From assembly GCA_003674045.1 (NCBI GenBank), contig PENC01000002.1, positions 744,001 to 808,000 on the forward strand: a stretch of DNA of 64,000 nucleotides. The letters run 5' to 3'. The notes beneath the pieces are model-generated. The model searched no databases. It was not told where the DNA came from and saw only the letters and a program-made list of their open reading frames with translations. The position numbers and the translations under genes are program-made. Origin of the DNA: Streptomyces griseocarneus. Lineage in GTDB: Bacteria > Actinomycetota > Actinomycetes > Streptomycetales > Streptomycetaceae. Shown one piece after another: positions 9,191 through 16,966 of this stretch. The first letter of the stretch is position 1, and every line of letters starts with the position of its first letter.

Positions 9191-10627
9191 TCAGAACGGG
9201 TTGAACTCGTCGTACTCGCGGTCCGCGTCGTCGCGCTCCGCGTCGCGGTCGCGGCGGCGCTGGGCGGCGGGGCGGGGGGCCTCGAAGCGGTGGTCCTCGC
9301 CTCGGCGGCCGAGCATCTCCGCGCCGGCGGCCATCGTCGGCTCCCAGTCGAAGACGACCGCGTCCTCCTCGCTGCCGATCGCGACGCCGTCACCGGCCCG
9401 CGCGCCGGCCTTGAGGAGCTGGTCCTCGACGCCGAGGCGGTTGAGGCGGTCGGCGAGGTAGCCGACGGCCTCGTCGTTGCTGAAGTCGGTCTGGCGCACC
9501 CAGCGCTCCGGCTTCTCGCCGCGCACGCGGTAGAGGCCGTCCTCCTCCAGGGTGACGGTGAAGCCCGCGTCGTCGACGGCCTTCGGACGGATGACGATGC
9601 GGGTCGCCTCCTCCTTCGGCTTCGCGGCGCGCGACTCGGCGACGATGTTCGCGAGGGCGAACGACAGCTCCTTGAGGCCGTGCCGGGAGACGGCGGACAC
9701 CTCGAAGATGCGGTAGCCGCGGGCCGCCAGCTCCGGCCGGATCATGTCGGCGAGGTCCTGGCCGTCCGGGATGTCGACCTTGTTGAGGACGACGACGCGC
9801 GGCCGGTCCTCCAGGCCGCCGTACTCCTTGAGCTCGGCCTCGATCACGTCGAGGTCGCTCAGCGGGTCGCGGTCGGACTCCAGCGTGGCCGTGTCGAGCA
9901 CGTGCACCAGCACCGAGCAGCGCTCGACGTGCCGCAGGAACTCCAGGCCCAGGCCCTTGCCCTGGCTGGCGCCGGGGATCAGACCGGGGACGTCGGCGAT
10001 GGTGTAGACCGTCGAACCGGCGGTGACGACGCCCAGGTTGGGGACGAGCGTCGTGAAGGGGTAGTCGGCGATCTTCGGCTTGGCGGCCGAGAGCACGGAG
10101 ATCAGCGAGGACTTGCCCGCGCTGGGGTAGCCCACGAGGGCGACGTCCGCGACGGTCTTGAGCTCCAGGACGATGTCCCGGAGATCGCCGGGCACGCCCA
10201 GCAGCGCGAAGCCGGGGGCCTTGCGGCGGGCGGAGGCCAGCGCGGCGTTGCCGAGGCCGCCGCGGCCACCCTGGGCTGCGACGAAGACCGTGCCCTGGCC
10301 GACCATGTCGGCGAGCACGTTGCCGTGCTTGTCCTGGACGACGGTGCCGTCGGGAACCGGCAGGACGAGGTCCACGCCGTCCTTGCCGGAGCGGTTGCCG
10401 CCCTCGCCCGGCTTACCGTTGGTGGCCTTGCGGTGCGGGCTGTGGTGGTAGTCGAGCAGCGTGGTGACGGACTGGTCGACGACCAGGATCACATCGCCGC
10501 CACGGCCGCCGTTGCCGCCGTCCGGGCCGCCGAGCGGCTTGAACTTCTCGCGGTGCACGGAGGCGCAGCCGTGGCCTCCGTTACCCGCGGCGACGTGCAG
10601 CTCGACGCGGTCCACGAAGGTGGTCAT
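9191..10627 (-). CDS. obg: Obg/CgtA GTPase
   Basis: 478 aa essential GTPase that associates with the 50S subunit and influences ribosome assembly and, in Streptomyces, the onset of aerial growth. The Gly-rich Obg fold is at about 1-158 ([14 protein letters not shown]). The G domain starts at about 160 with the P loop [12 protein letters not shown], switch segment [19 protein letters not shown] and NKVD. An OCT domain spans about 345-430 ([14 protein letters not shown]). The acidic/Arg-rich tail ends [10 protein letters not shown]. It sits downstream of rplU-rpmA, the usual order, but a hairpin at 10674-10720 separates it from rpmA. Confidence 0.97.
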   Translation of the reverse strand: MTTFVDRVELHVAAGNGGHGCASVHREKFKPLGGPDGGNGGRGGDVILVVDQSVTTLLDYHHSPHRKATNGKPGEGGNRSGKDGVDLVLPVPDGTVVQDKHGNVLADMVGQGTVFVAAQGGRGGLGNAALASARRKAPGFALLGVPGDLRDIVLELKTVADVALVGYPSAGKSSLISVLSAAKPKIADYPFTTLVPNLGVVTAGSTVYTIADVPGLIPGASQGKGLGLEFLRHVERCSVLVHVLDTATLESDRDPLSDLDVIEAELKEYGGLEDRPRVVVLNKVDIPDGQDLADMIRPELAARGYRIFEVSAVSRHGLKELSFALANIVAESRAAKPKEEATRIVIRPKAVDDAGFTVTLEEDGLYRVRGEKPERWVRQTDFSNDEAVGYLADRLNRLGVEDQLLKAGARAGDGVAIGSEEDAVVFDWEPTMAAGAEMLGRRGEDHRFEAPRPAAQRRRDRDAERDDADREYDEFNPF

Positions 10628-10673
10628 AGCAGCGTTCCTCCTGGTGCTTCGGGAATGTCTCTGTTGTAACGCA

Positions 10674-10720
10674 ACGAGGGCGGACCCGCTTCCCCGCAGG
10701 GAAACAAGGTCCGCCCTCGT
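10674..10720 (-). terminator. terminator or attenuator between rpmA and obg
   Basis: Perfect 13-bp inverted repeat ACGAGGGCGGACC / GGTCCGCCCTCGT with a 21-base loop, in the 118-base gap after rpmA. It probably ends or reduces ribosomal-protein transcription before obg. Confidence 0.65.
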
Positions 10721-10745
10721 CAGATCGCTCTACGGAAAGCCTGGA

Positions 10746-11000
10746 TCAGGCAACCGGAACGATGTTGACGACCTTGCGGCCACGGTGGGTGCCGAACTGC
10801 ACCGCACCGGCCTCAAGCGCGAACAGGGTGTCGTCGCCACCGCGACCGACGCCCGCGCCCGGGTGGAAGTGCGTGCCGCGCTGGCGGACCAGGATCTCAC
10901 CGGCGTTCACGGTCTGACCGCCGAAGCGCTTCACACCGAGCCGCTGGGCATTGGAGTCGCGACCGTTCCGGGTGGACGATGCGCCCTTCTTGTGTGCCAT
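10746..11000 (-). CDS. rpmA: 50S ribosomal protein L27
   Basis: 84 aa. It begins [20 protein letters not shown], the typical L27 N-terminus that reaches toward the peptidyl-transferase centre, followed by [23 protein letters not shown]. Length is normal and there is no Firmicutes-type cleaved extension. It starts 20 bases after the rplU stop, so the two are co-transcribed. Confidence 0.98.
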   Translation of the reverse strand: MAHKKGASSTRNGRDSNAQRLGVKRFGGQTVNAGEILVRQRGTHFHPGAGVGRGGDDTLFALEAGAVQFGTHRGRKVVNIVPVA

Positions 11001-11020
11001 TTAGTCTCAGTCCCCTCTAA

Positions 11021-11341
11021 TTACTTGGCAGCCGTCGGGATGGCGGTGATCTTCACAGCCGTGTACTGCTGGCGGTGACCGATGCGCTTGCGGTAACCGG
11101 TCTTGTTCTTGTACCTCAGGATGTCGATCTTGGCACCCTTGTGGTGGTCCACGATCTCGGCCTGGACCTTGATGCCCGCCAGGACCCACGGGTCGCTGGT
11201 GACGGACTCACCGTCGACGACGAGCAGCGTCGAGAGCTCGACCGCGTCGCCCACCTTGCCGGTGGAAATCTTGTCAACCTCGACGATGTCACCAACAGCA
11301 ACCTTGTGCTGGCGACCACCGCTGCGCACGATTGCGTACAC
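11021..11341 (-). CDS. rplU: 50S ribosomal protein L21
   Basis: 106 aa from a GTG. Recognised from [20 protein letters not shown], the Lys/Arg-rich [21 protein letters not shown] and [13 protein letters not shown] near the end. It binds 23S rRNA. First gene of the rplU-rpmA operon, with a roughly 150-base leader after a good sigma-70-type promoter at 11499-11527. Confidence 0.98.
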   Translation of the reverse strand: MYAIVRSGGRQHKVAVGDIVEVDKISTGKVGDAVELSTLLVVDGESVTSDPWVLAGIKVQAEIVDHHKGAKIDILRYKNKTGYRKRIGHRQQYTAVKITAIPTAAK

Positions 11342-11498
11342 GCGGAACTCACTCTCTCGCTAGTTAAGGGACCTCTGACGCCAGCCGCTCAGACACGGGC
11401 CGGGGCCCGCGCTTCATCCAAGTGGACGAGCGGCCTCTCCAGACCCACCGGGCCTGAAGGGATGTGCTCAGGGGTTGGTGTACAGACACCGAAGGAAA

Positions 11499-11527
11499 AG
11501 GTTACGGGACCGGTTTTCCAGGGTCAA
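11499..11527 (-). promoter_or_regulatory. predicted sigma-70-type promoter of rplU-rpmA
   Basis: Read leftward: -35 TTGACC (11527-11522), 17-base spacer, -10 TAACCT (11504-11499). Transcription would start near 11492, leaving a leader of about 150 bases before the rplU GTG, long enough for autogenous control. Confidence 0.55.
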
Positions 11528-11715
11528 ACCAGTCGCTGTCGCGGGGTGGGGTTGGTGTCCCCGCCGTTGTCGCCCGACGGGCGGGCTGGGTGGGGGGTTG
11601 CCGTGGGGTGAGCATTTCTCTGGGGGCTGCGCCCCCAGCCCCCCTTTCGGGGGCTCCGCCCCCGGACCCCCGGGCGCGCCCCGGCCCCCGCAGAGGTCAC
11701 GGTCCGCTGCGCGTC

Positions 11716-11753
11716 GCGCCCCGTCAGGGGCGCGGGGAACTGCGCGACCAGCC
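11716..11753 (-). repeat. mosaic intergenic repeat, copy 4
   Basis: Full element in reverse orientation: GCGCCCCGTCAGGGGCGC hairpin followed by GGGGAACTGCGCGACCAGCC. Confidence 0.85.
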
Positions 11754-11890
11754 ATCGGCGGCCCGCACTCGCCCGACAAACGCGACCACCCGAGCTCGTA
11801 GGCGAAGTGCCGACCGCAAAAAGGCCCGCCCCCGGACCGCCGGCCGAAGCCGGGGGTCCGGGGGCGGAGCCCCTGGGAGAGAGGAGGACC

Positions 11891-14800
11891 TCAGTCCTCC
11901 GAGGACGTCGCCGCAGCCGGCTCGGCGACCTTCTTCGCCGCGGCCTTCTTCGTCGTCGTCTTCTTGGCCGTGGTCGTCTTCTTCGCCGTGGCCTTCTTGG
12001 CAGTCGTCGTCTTCTTGGCGGCGGCCTTCTTCGTGGTCGTCGCCTTCTTCGCCGGTGCCTTCTTGGCCGTCGTCGTCTTCTTCGCGGCCGTCTTGCGGGT
12101 GGTCTTCTTCGCCGGGGCCGGGGCCTCCGCCTCGGACTCCGACTCCGTAAGCGCCTCGGCCTCGACGACCGGCTCGGCAGCGGCCTCGACCGGGGCCTCG
12201 ACGACCGGCTCGGCGACCGGCTCCGCGGCCGAGGAGGCGACCACGACCACCGACTCGTCCGTCGCCACGGGCGAGCCCGCCGGAGCGGACGCCCTGCGGG
12301 TCGCACGGCGACGCGCCCGGACGGGGGCGGCCGGAGCCGCCTCCTCGGCCGGGACCTCGACCGGAGTCTCGGCCGGGGTCTCGACGGGAGCCTCCACGAC
12401 CGGCTCGGCCACAGCCTCCGGCTGCGGCTCCGCGGCCACGACCACCGTCTCGGCGGCCTCCTCGGCACCCTTCGGCGAGCCCGCCGGGGCGGACACCTTG
12501 CGGGTCGCACGGCGGCGCGTACGGCCGCGCTTGCCGGCGGCCGCCTCGGCCTCGGCCGGGCTGCCGAACCACTCCTCGTCACCGCCGACCGACGGCTGCA
12601 GCTCGGCCTCGGTCACCATGACCGGCTCCAGCTCCGGCTCCTCGGCGGCGGCAGGGGCCGCCTCCTCGACGACCGGCTCCGACGTCACGTGCTCGTGCTC
12701 GTGCGGCTGGGCCTTGCCCTTCTTCTTGCCGCGCTTGCCACCACCACCGCCACCGCCGACGGACGACGGCTGGTCCATGTGGACGATCACACCGCGGCCG
12801 TTGCAGTGCACGCACGGCTCGGAGAACGACTCCAGCAGGCCCTGGCCGACCCGCTTGCGGGTCATCTGGACCAGACCCAGCGAGGTCACCTCGGCGACCT
12901 GGTGCTTGGTGCGGTCGCGGCCCAGACACTCCAGCAGACGGCGCAGCACCAGGTCCCGGTTGGACTCCAGCACCATGTCGATGAAGTCGATCACGATGAT
13001 GCCGCCGAGGTCGCGCAGCCGCAGCTGGCGCACGATCTCCTCGGCCGCCTCCAGGTTGTTCCTGGTGACCGTCTCCTCCAGGTTGCCGCCCTGGCCGGTG
13101 AACTTGCCGGTGTTGACGTCGACGACGACCATCGCCTCGGTCCGGTCGATCACCAGCGAGCCGCCGCTCGGCAGCCAGACCTTGCGGTCCAGCGCCTTCA
13201 TCAGCTGCTCGTCGAGCCGGTACGTGGCGAAGACGTCGACGTCCGACGTCCACTTCTGCAGGCGGTCGACCAGGTCGGGGGCGACGTGCGAGACATAGCC
13301 GTGGATGGTCTCCCACGCGTCGTCACCGCTCACGATGACCTTGGAGAAGTCCTCGTTGAAGATGTCGCGCACGACGCGGACGGTCATGTCCGGCTCGCCG
13401 TACAGCAGGGTCGGGGCGTTGCCGCTCTTCGCCCGCTTCTGGATCTCCTCCCACTGCGCCTGGAGCCGCTGGACGTCGCGCGCCAGCTCCTCCTCGCTCG
13501 CGCCCTCCGCGGCCGTACGGACGATGACGCCCGCGTCCTCGGGGACGATCTTCTTGAGGATCTGCTTCAGGCGCGCGCGCTCGGTGTCGGGCAGCTTGCG
13601 GCTGATACCGGTCATCGAGCCCTCGGGCACGTAGACCAGGTAGCGGCCGGGCAGCGAGACCTGGCTGGTCAGGCGGGCGCCCTTGTGGCCGATCGGGTCC
13701 TTGGTGACCTGCACCAGCACGGACTGGCCGGACTTCAGCGCGCTCTCGATGCGGCGCGGGCCGTTGCCCATGCCGAGCGCCTCGAAGTTGACCTCACCGG
13801 CGTACAGGACGGCGTTGCGGCCCTTGCCGATGTCGACGAAGGCGGCCTCCATGGACGGCAGCACGTTCTGGACCTTGCCCAGGTAGACGTTGCCGACGTA
13901 GCTGGTGGCCTGCTCCTTGTTGACGAAGTGCTCGACGAGGACGTTGTCCTCCAGCACGCCGATCTGGGTGCGCTCACCGCTCTGGCGTACGACCATCACG
14001 CGCTCGACGGCCTCGCGGCGCGCCAGGAACTCCGCCTCGGTGATGATCGGCACCCGGCGGCGGCCCTGCTCACGGCCCTCGCGGCGGCGCTGCTTCTTCG
14101 CCTCCATACGGGTGGAGCCCTTGATGGACTGCACCTCGTCGAAGCCCGTGCCGGGCTCGCGCTCCTCGCGCTTGCGGGGCTCGCGGATCTTGACGACGGT
14201 GCGCTCCGGCTCGTCGGTGCCCGGCTCGGTCTCGGCGGCCTCGCCGCTGCGGCGACGGCGACGACGGCGACGACGGCTGCCGGCGGAGGCCGACTCCTCG
14301 TCGTACGCCTCCTCGGCCTGCTCCTCCTCGGCCTCCGTCTCGGCCTCGGCGGCGAGCTCCTCCTCGGCGCCCTCCAGCTCGGCCTCGCCACGGCGACGGC
14401 GACGGCCACCACGACGACGGCGGCGCGACGGGCGCTCCGACTCCTCCTCGTCCTCGGCTGCGGCCTCGGGCTCCTCGGCGGCCTCCTCGGGCTCGGCCTC
14501 CTCCGGGGTCACCTCCGTCACGGCCTGCTCGGCCTCGGCGGGCTCGCCACGACGGCGGCGACGGCGACGGGAACGCCCGGTCGCCTCCTCCACGGCCTCG
14601 GCCTCGGGCTCCTCCTCGACGGAAGCGGCGGCAGCGGCAGCGGCGGTCTCCGGCGTCTGGAACATCGGCTCGGTGAACACCGGCGCCTGGAAGACGGCGG
14701 TCGGCGGACGCACGGCACGGCGGCGGCCGCGCGCGGGCGCCTCGGCCGGGGCGGCCGGAGCAGCCTCGGCAGCGGCGGCCTCGGCAGGCGCGGCCTCGGC

Positions 14801-15742
14801 GGCGGCAGCGGCCTCGCGGGCACGGCTCTCGGCCTTGGCGGCCTCCAGACGGGCGGCAGCGGCCTCGGCGTCACCCTCCGCGACACGGCGGCGGCCACGC
14901 GTACGGCGACGCGGCGCCTCCGCCTCGACGGGGGCCTCCTCGGCGACCGGGGTCTCCTCCGGCTCCTCCTCCGCCTCGGTCCCGGCGGGGGCCTCGGCGA
15001 CAGGAGCGGCACCGCCGGGCGTACCGGCCGTCCGGGTGGCGCGGCGACGCGCGCGGGCGGGCTTGGCCTCGGCGGCAGGGGCGGCCGGGGTCTCCTCGAC
15101 GGCCGGGGCGGCCTCGACGGCGACGGGCTCGGCGGGGGCCTCGACAGCGGCCTCGGCGGCCTTGGGGGCACCCACGGGGGCCGATGCCCTGCGGACGGCG
15201 CGGCGGCGCGGGCGGCCGGACGGCGTGAGCTCGGCGGCGGGCTCCGGGGCGGCGGGCTCGGCGGCAGGCTCGACCGGCGCGGTGGCCGGGGCGGCCTCGG
15301 CGGCCTTCTGGTCGGCGCCGGGCGTACCCACCGTCCGGGTGGCGCGGCGGCGCGTACGGGCGGGCTTGGCGGGCTTGGCTTCCTCGGCGGCGGTCTCGGT
15401 GACCGCGGGCTCGGCGACGGCCGGGGCCTCGACGTCCTGGGGCGCCTCGGCGGCGGTCTTCTCGGCGTCGCGCGGAGCACCGGCCGGGGCCGACGCCCTG
15501 CGGGCGACACGGCGGCGCGGGCGCGCCGGGGCAGCCGGGGCCTCGGTGGCGGCCGGAGCCTCGGCGGGCGCGGCCTGGGGCGCCTCGGCGGGCGCCGTCA
15601 CGTCCTGCTGTGCGGAGTCGCTGCCGGCACCGGACACCGGCGGACCGGCGGGCCGGGACGCCGCACGGCGGCGTCGGCGGGGCGGCAGCGTGTCTCCGGG
15701 ACCGCTGTCGGCATTGTTTGCGGGCTCAGTGGATTCGAGCAT
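11891..15742 (-). CDS. rne: ribonuclease E/G (RNase ES type) with long repetitive arms
   Basis: 1283 aa endoribonuclease for mRNA decay and rRNA/tRNA maturation. The catalytic core lies centrally, about residues 575-990: S1-domain segment YVGNVYLGKVQNVLPSMEAA, then VDIGKGRNAVLY, the metal-binding aspartates in VVDVNTGKF (about 875) and IVIDFIDM (about 915), and the zinc-link EPCVHCNGRG (about 975). The first roughly 570 residues alternate acidic Ala/Glu tracts with Arg clusters; the last roughly 290 end in AKKTT/AKKAA lysine repeats. A motif close to RRRATRRASAPAGSP recurs in both arms. The 'core in the middle' layout is known for the Streptomyces enzyme. Start is the ATG at 15742; nothing suggests truncation. 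Confidence 0.95.
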   Translation of the reverse strand: MLESTEPANNADSGPGDTLPPRRRRRAASRPAGPPVSGAGSDSAQQDVTAPAEAPQAAPAEAPAATEAPAAPARPRRRVARRASAPAGAPRDAEKTAAEAPQDVEAPAVAEPAVTETAAEEAKPAKPARTRRRATRTVGTPGADQKAAEAAPATAPVEPAAEPAAPEPAAELTPSGRPRRRAVRRASAPVGAPKAAEAAVEAPAEPVAVEAAPAVEETPAAPAAEAKPARARRRATRTAGTPGGAAPVAEAPAGTEAEEEPEETPVAEEAPVEAEAPRRRTRGRRRVAEGDAEAAAARLEAAKAESRAREAAAAAEAAPAEAAAAEAAPAAPAEAPARGRRRAVRPPTAVFQAPVFTEPMFQTPETAAAAAAASVEEEPEAEAVEEATGRSRRRRRRRGEPAEAEQAVTEVTPEEAEPEEAAEEPEAAAEDEEESERPSRRRRRGGRRRRRGEAELEGAEEELAAEAETEAEEEQAEEAYDEESASAGSRRRRRRRRRSGEAAETEPGTDEPERTVVKIREPRKREEREPGTGFDEVQSIKGSTRMEAKKQRRREGREQGRRRVPIITEAEFLARREAVERVMVVRQSGERTQIGVLEDNVLVEHFVNKEQATSYVGNVYLGKVQNVLPSMEAAFVDIGKGRNAVLYAGEVNFEALGMGNGPRRIESALKSGQSVLVQVTKDPIGHKGARLTSQVSLPGRYLVYVPEGSMTGISRKLPDTERARLKQILKKIVPEDAGVIVRTAAEGASEEELARDVQRLQAQWEEIQKRAKSGNAPTLLYGEPDMTVRVVRDIFNEDFSKVIVSGDDAWETIHGYVSHVAPDLVDRLQKWTSDVDVFATYRLDEQLMKALDRKVWLPSGGSLVIDRTEAMVVVDVNTGKFTGQGGNLEETVTRNNLEAAEEIVRQLRLRDLGGIIVIDFIDMVLESNRDLVLRRLLECLGRDRTKHQVAEVTSLGLVQMTRKRVGQGLLESFSEPCVHCNGRGVIVHMDQPSSVGGGGGGGKRGKKKGKAQPHEHEHVTSEPVVEEAAPAAAEEPELEPVMVTEAELQPSVGGDEEWFGSPAEAEAAAGKRGRTRRRATRKVSAPAGSPKGAEEAAETVVVAAEPQPEAVAEPVVEAPVETPAETPVEVPAEEAAPAAPVRARRRATRRASAPAGSPVATDESVVVVASSAAEPVAEPVVEAPVEAAAEPVVEAEALTESESEAEAPAPAKKTTRKTAAKKTTTAKKAPAKKATTTKKAAAKKTTTAKKATAKKTTTAKKTTTKKAAAKKVAEPAAATSSED

Positions 15743-15962
15743 GCGGGCGGTTCTCCCGTCACGCTCCCGGGCGCCGCACCTGATCCGGCCCGGCGGTCCG
15801 CGTGATGTGCGCGGTACCGCCGTCCGGGGCGCGGTCGCCGCACGGGAGCTGTCGTCTCGCTCGCCGGGTCCGAAACGTCGGCACCGGCGAAAGTCTTCTG
15901 GTCAGTACGCCTGCCGGGCCCGGGTGGCTCCCTGTGGACCGGCGGCGCGGCGACGGCCGTCC

Positions 15963-16745
15963 TTACACAGAACCTTCCGGCACCTGCGCGGCACCGGCGC
16001 TCTGTCCGGCGGCCGTGGTTGATGCGGCCGGGGAAGCGTCGCGGTCGGGCGCGAGCGGGTCGGTCACCGTGCCGGACTCCGCATCGAGCAGCCCCTGCGC
16101 CAGCCTGGTCACCGCGGCGGGGACCGGCAGCGCCAGGTCGGCCGTGACGCTGAGACCGGACAGGACGTCGTCGGGTCGAACGGCAGGTGTCACATGCCGA
16201 ACAACCAGCCGCAGTATCGCACAGGCACGGTCGCCGGGCCTATCGGACGGAGCGGCGAGGGCCTCAAGTCGGACCACCGCGGAGCGCGCGTCGAAGGTCC
16301 GCAACCCATTTTTGGTCCGGCGCTGGACCTCGACGGTCTCCGCCGCGAGGAACGCCTCCACGGCGCGCTCGGCGTCCGCGGGCTCCACGCCCTCAAGGCG
16401 CAGCTCCCACACGGAGGCCTCGAGCCGCTCGGCGAACGAGGAGGTGCGGGCCTCCACCGCGTCGGTGATGTCGAGCCCGTCGGGCAGCGACTCGTCGAGC
16501 AGCTTGCGCAGCTGCTCCGGGTCGCGGGCCGCGGCGAGCGCGATCTCCAGGTACTCCGCCTCGCTGCCGGTGCCGGTGGGCGCGGCGTTGGCGTACGAGA
16601 CCTTGGGGTGCGGGGTGAAGCCCGCCGAGTACGCCATGGGCACCTCGGCGCGGCGCAGTGCCCGCTCGAAGGCGCGCTGGAAATCGCGGTGGCTGGTGAA
16701 CCGGAGGCGGCCGCGCTTGGTGTAGCGCAGACGAATGCGCTGCAC
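15963..16745 (-). CDS. TIGR03936-family (DUF2344) radical-SAM-associated protein
   Basis: 260 aa. It opens with QRIRLRYTKRGRLRFTSHRDFQRAFERALRRA and GFTPHPKVSYANAAPTGTGSEAEYLEI, the signature of the domain that in some bacteria is fused to the C-terminus of a B12-binding radical SAM protein. Here it is a separate gene just downstream of that protein (16967-18892), so the two presumably act together, perhaps in RNA modification (inference). Its own function is not established. The last 30 residues are Ala/Ser-rich. Confidence 0.85.
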   Translation of the reverse strand: MQRIRLRYTKRGRLRFTSHRDFQRAFERALRRAEVPMAYSAGFTPHPKVSYANAAPTGTGSEAEYLEIALAAARDPEQLRKLLDESLPDGLDITDAVEARTSSFAERLEASVWELRLEGVEPADAERAVEAFLAAETVEVQRRTKNGLRTFDARSAVVRLEALAAPSDRPGDRACAILRLVVRHVTPAVRPDDVLSGLSVTADLALPVPAAVTRLAQGLLDAESGTVTDPLAPDRDASPAASTTAAGQSAGAAQVPEGSV

Positions 16746-16839
16746 CGCGGGTGCGGGCGGCGGGCCTTCGGGCTGTCGCTTGCCCAGTGTCTTCAGTCCT
16801 TCGTGAGTGCGGTCGTACTGCTACCTAGAGTACGTGCAG

Positions 16840-16870
16840 CGAGGGCCCCGCCAACCTGGCGGGGCCCTCG
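16840..16870 (-). terminator. hairpin between the two radical-SAM genes
   Basis: Perfect 14-bp stem CGAGGGCCCCGCCA / TGGCGGGGCCCTCG with a three-base loop. It follows the radical SAM gene and would weaken read-through to its partner. Confidence 0.6.
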
Positions 16871-16966
16871 GTCGAACAATTGCGCTACTTCACCACGGAG
16901 AGCGGCAGCAGTGGGTCACCCCCGCAGCGGCGGGGAACGCCTCCGTCGTCGTTTCGCTACTTTACG

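Larger units (their letters stand above)
11342..11890. other. gene-free gap: rplU leader and promoter, then mosaic repeats
   Basis: The 549 bases upstream of rplU and downstream of the RNase E gene. The rplU leader and promoter occupy 11342-11530. From about 11550 the DNA is repeat mosaic: a GGGGGCTGCGCCCCC block near 11620, GGGGCTCCGCCCCCGGACCC near 11660, repeat copy 4 (11716-11753), CGAGCTCGTAGGCG near 11792 and GGGGGTCCGGGGGCGGAGCC near 11852. No gene is supported. Confidence 0.65.

Noticed and set aside
6889..9393. 834-aa minus frame over the TagF-like gene
   Set aside because: Antisense shadow, low-complexity Arg/Gly/Ala composition, overlapping the start of the real gene and the obg end.
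11524..12582. 352-aa Arg/Pro-rich frame over the end of the RNase E gene
   Set aside because: Out-of-frame translation of Ala/Lys/Glu codons on the same strand as the real gene, plus intergenic repeats.
12100..15700. GC-rich repeats in the RNase E arms as a sequencing or assembly fault
   Set aside because: The frame stays open for 1283 codons and long repetitive arms are known in Streptomyces RNase E.
11807..15805. 1332-aa frame opposite the RNase E gene
   Set aside because: Antisense shadow caused by high GC at third positions; Gly/Leu/Arg-rich with no domain. The minus frame has clear RNase E motifs.
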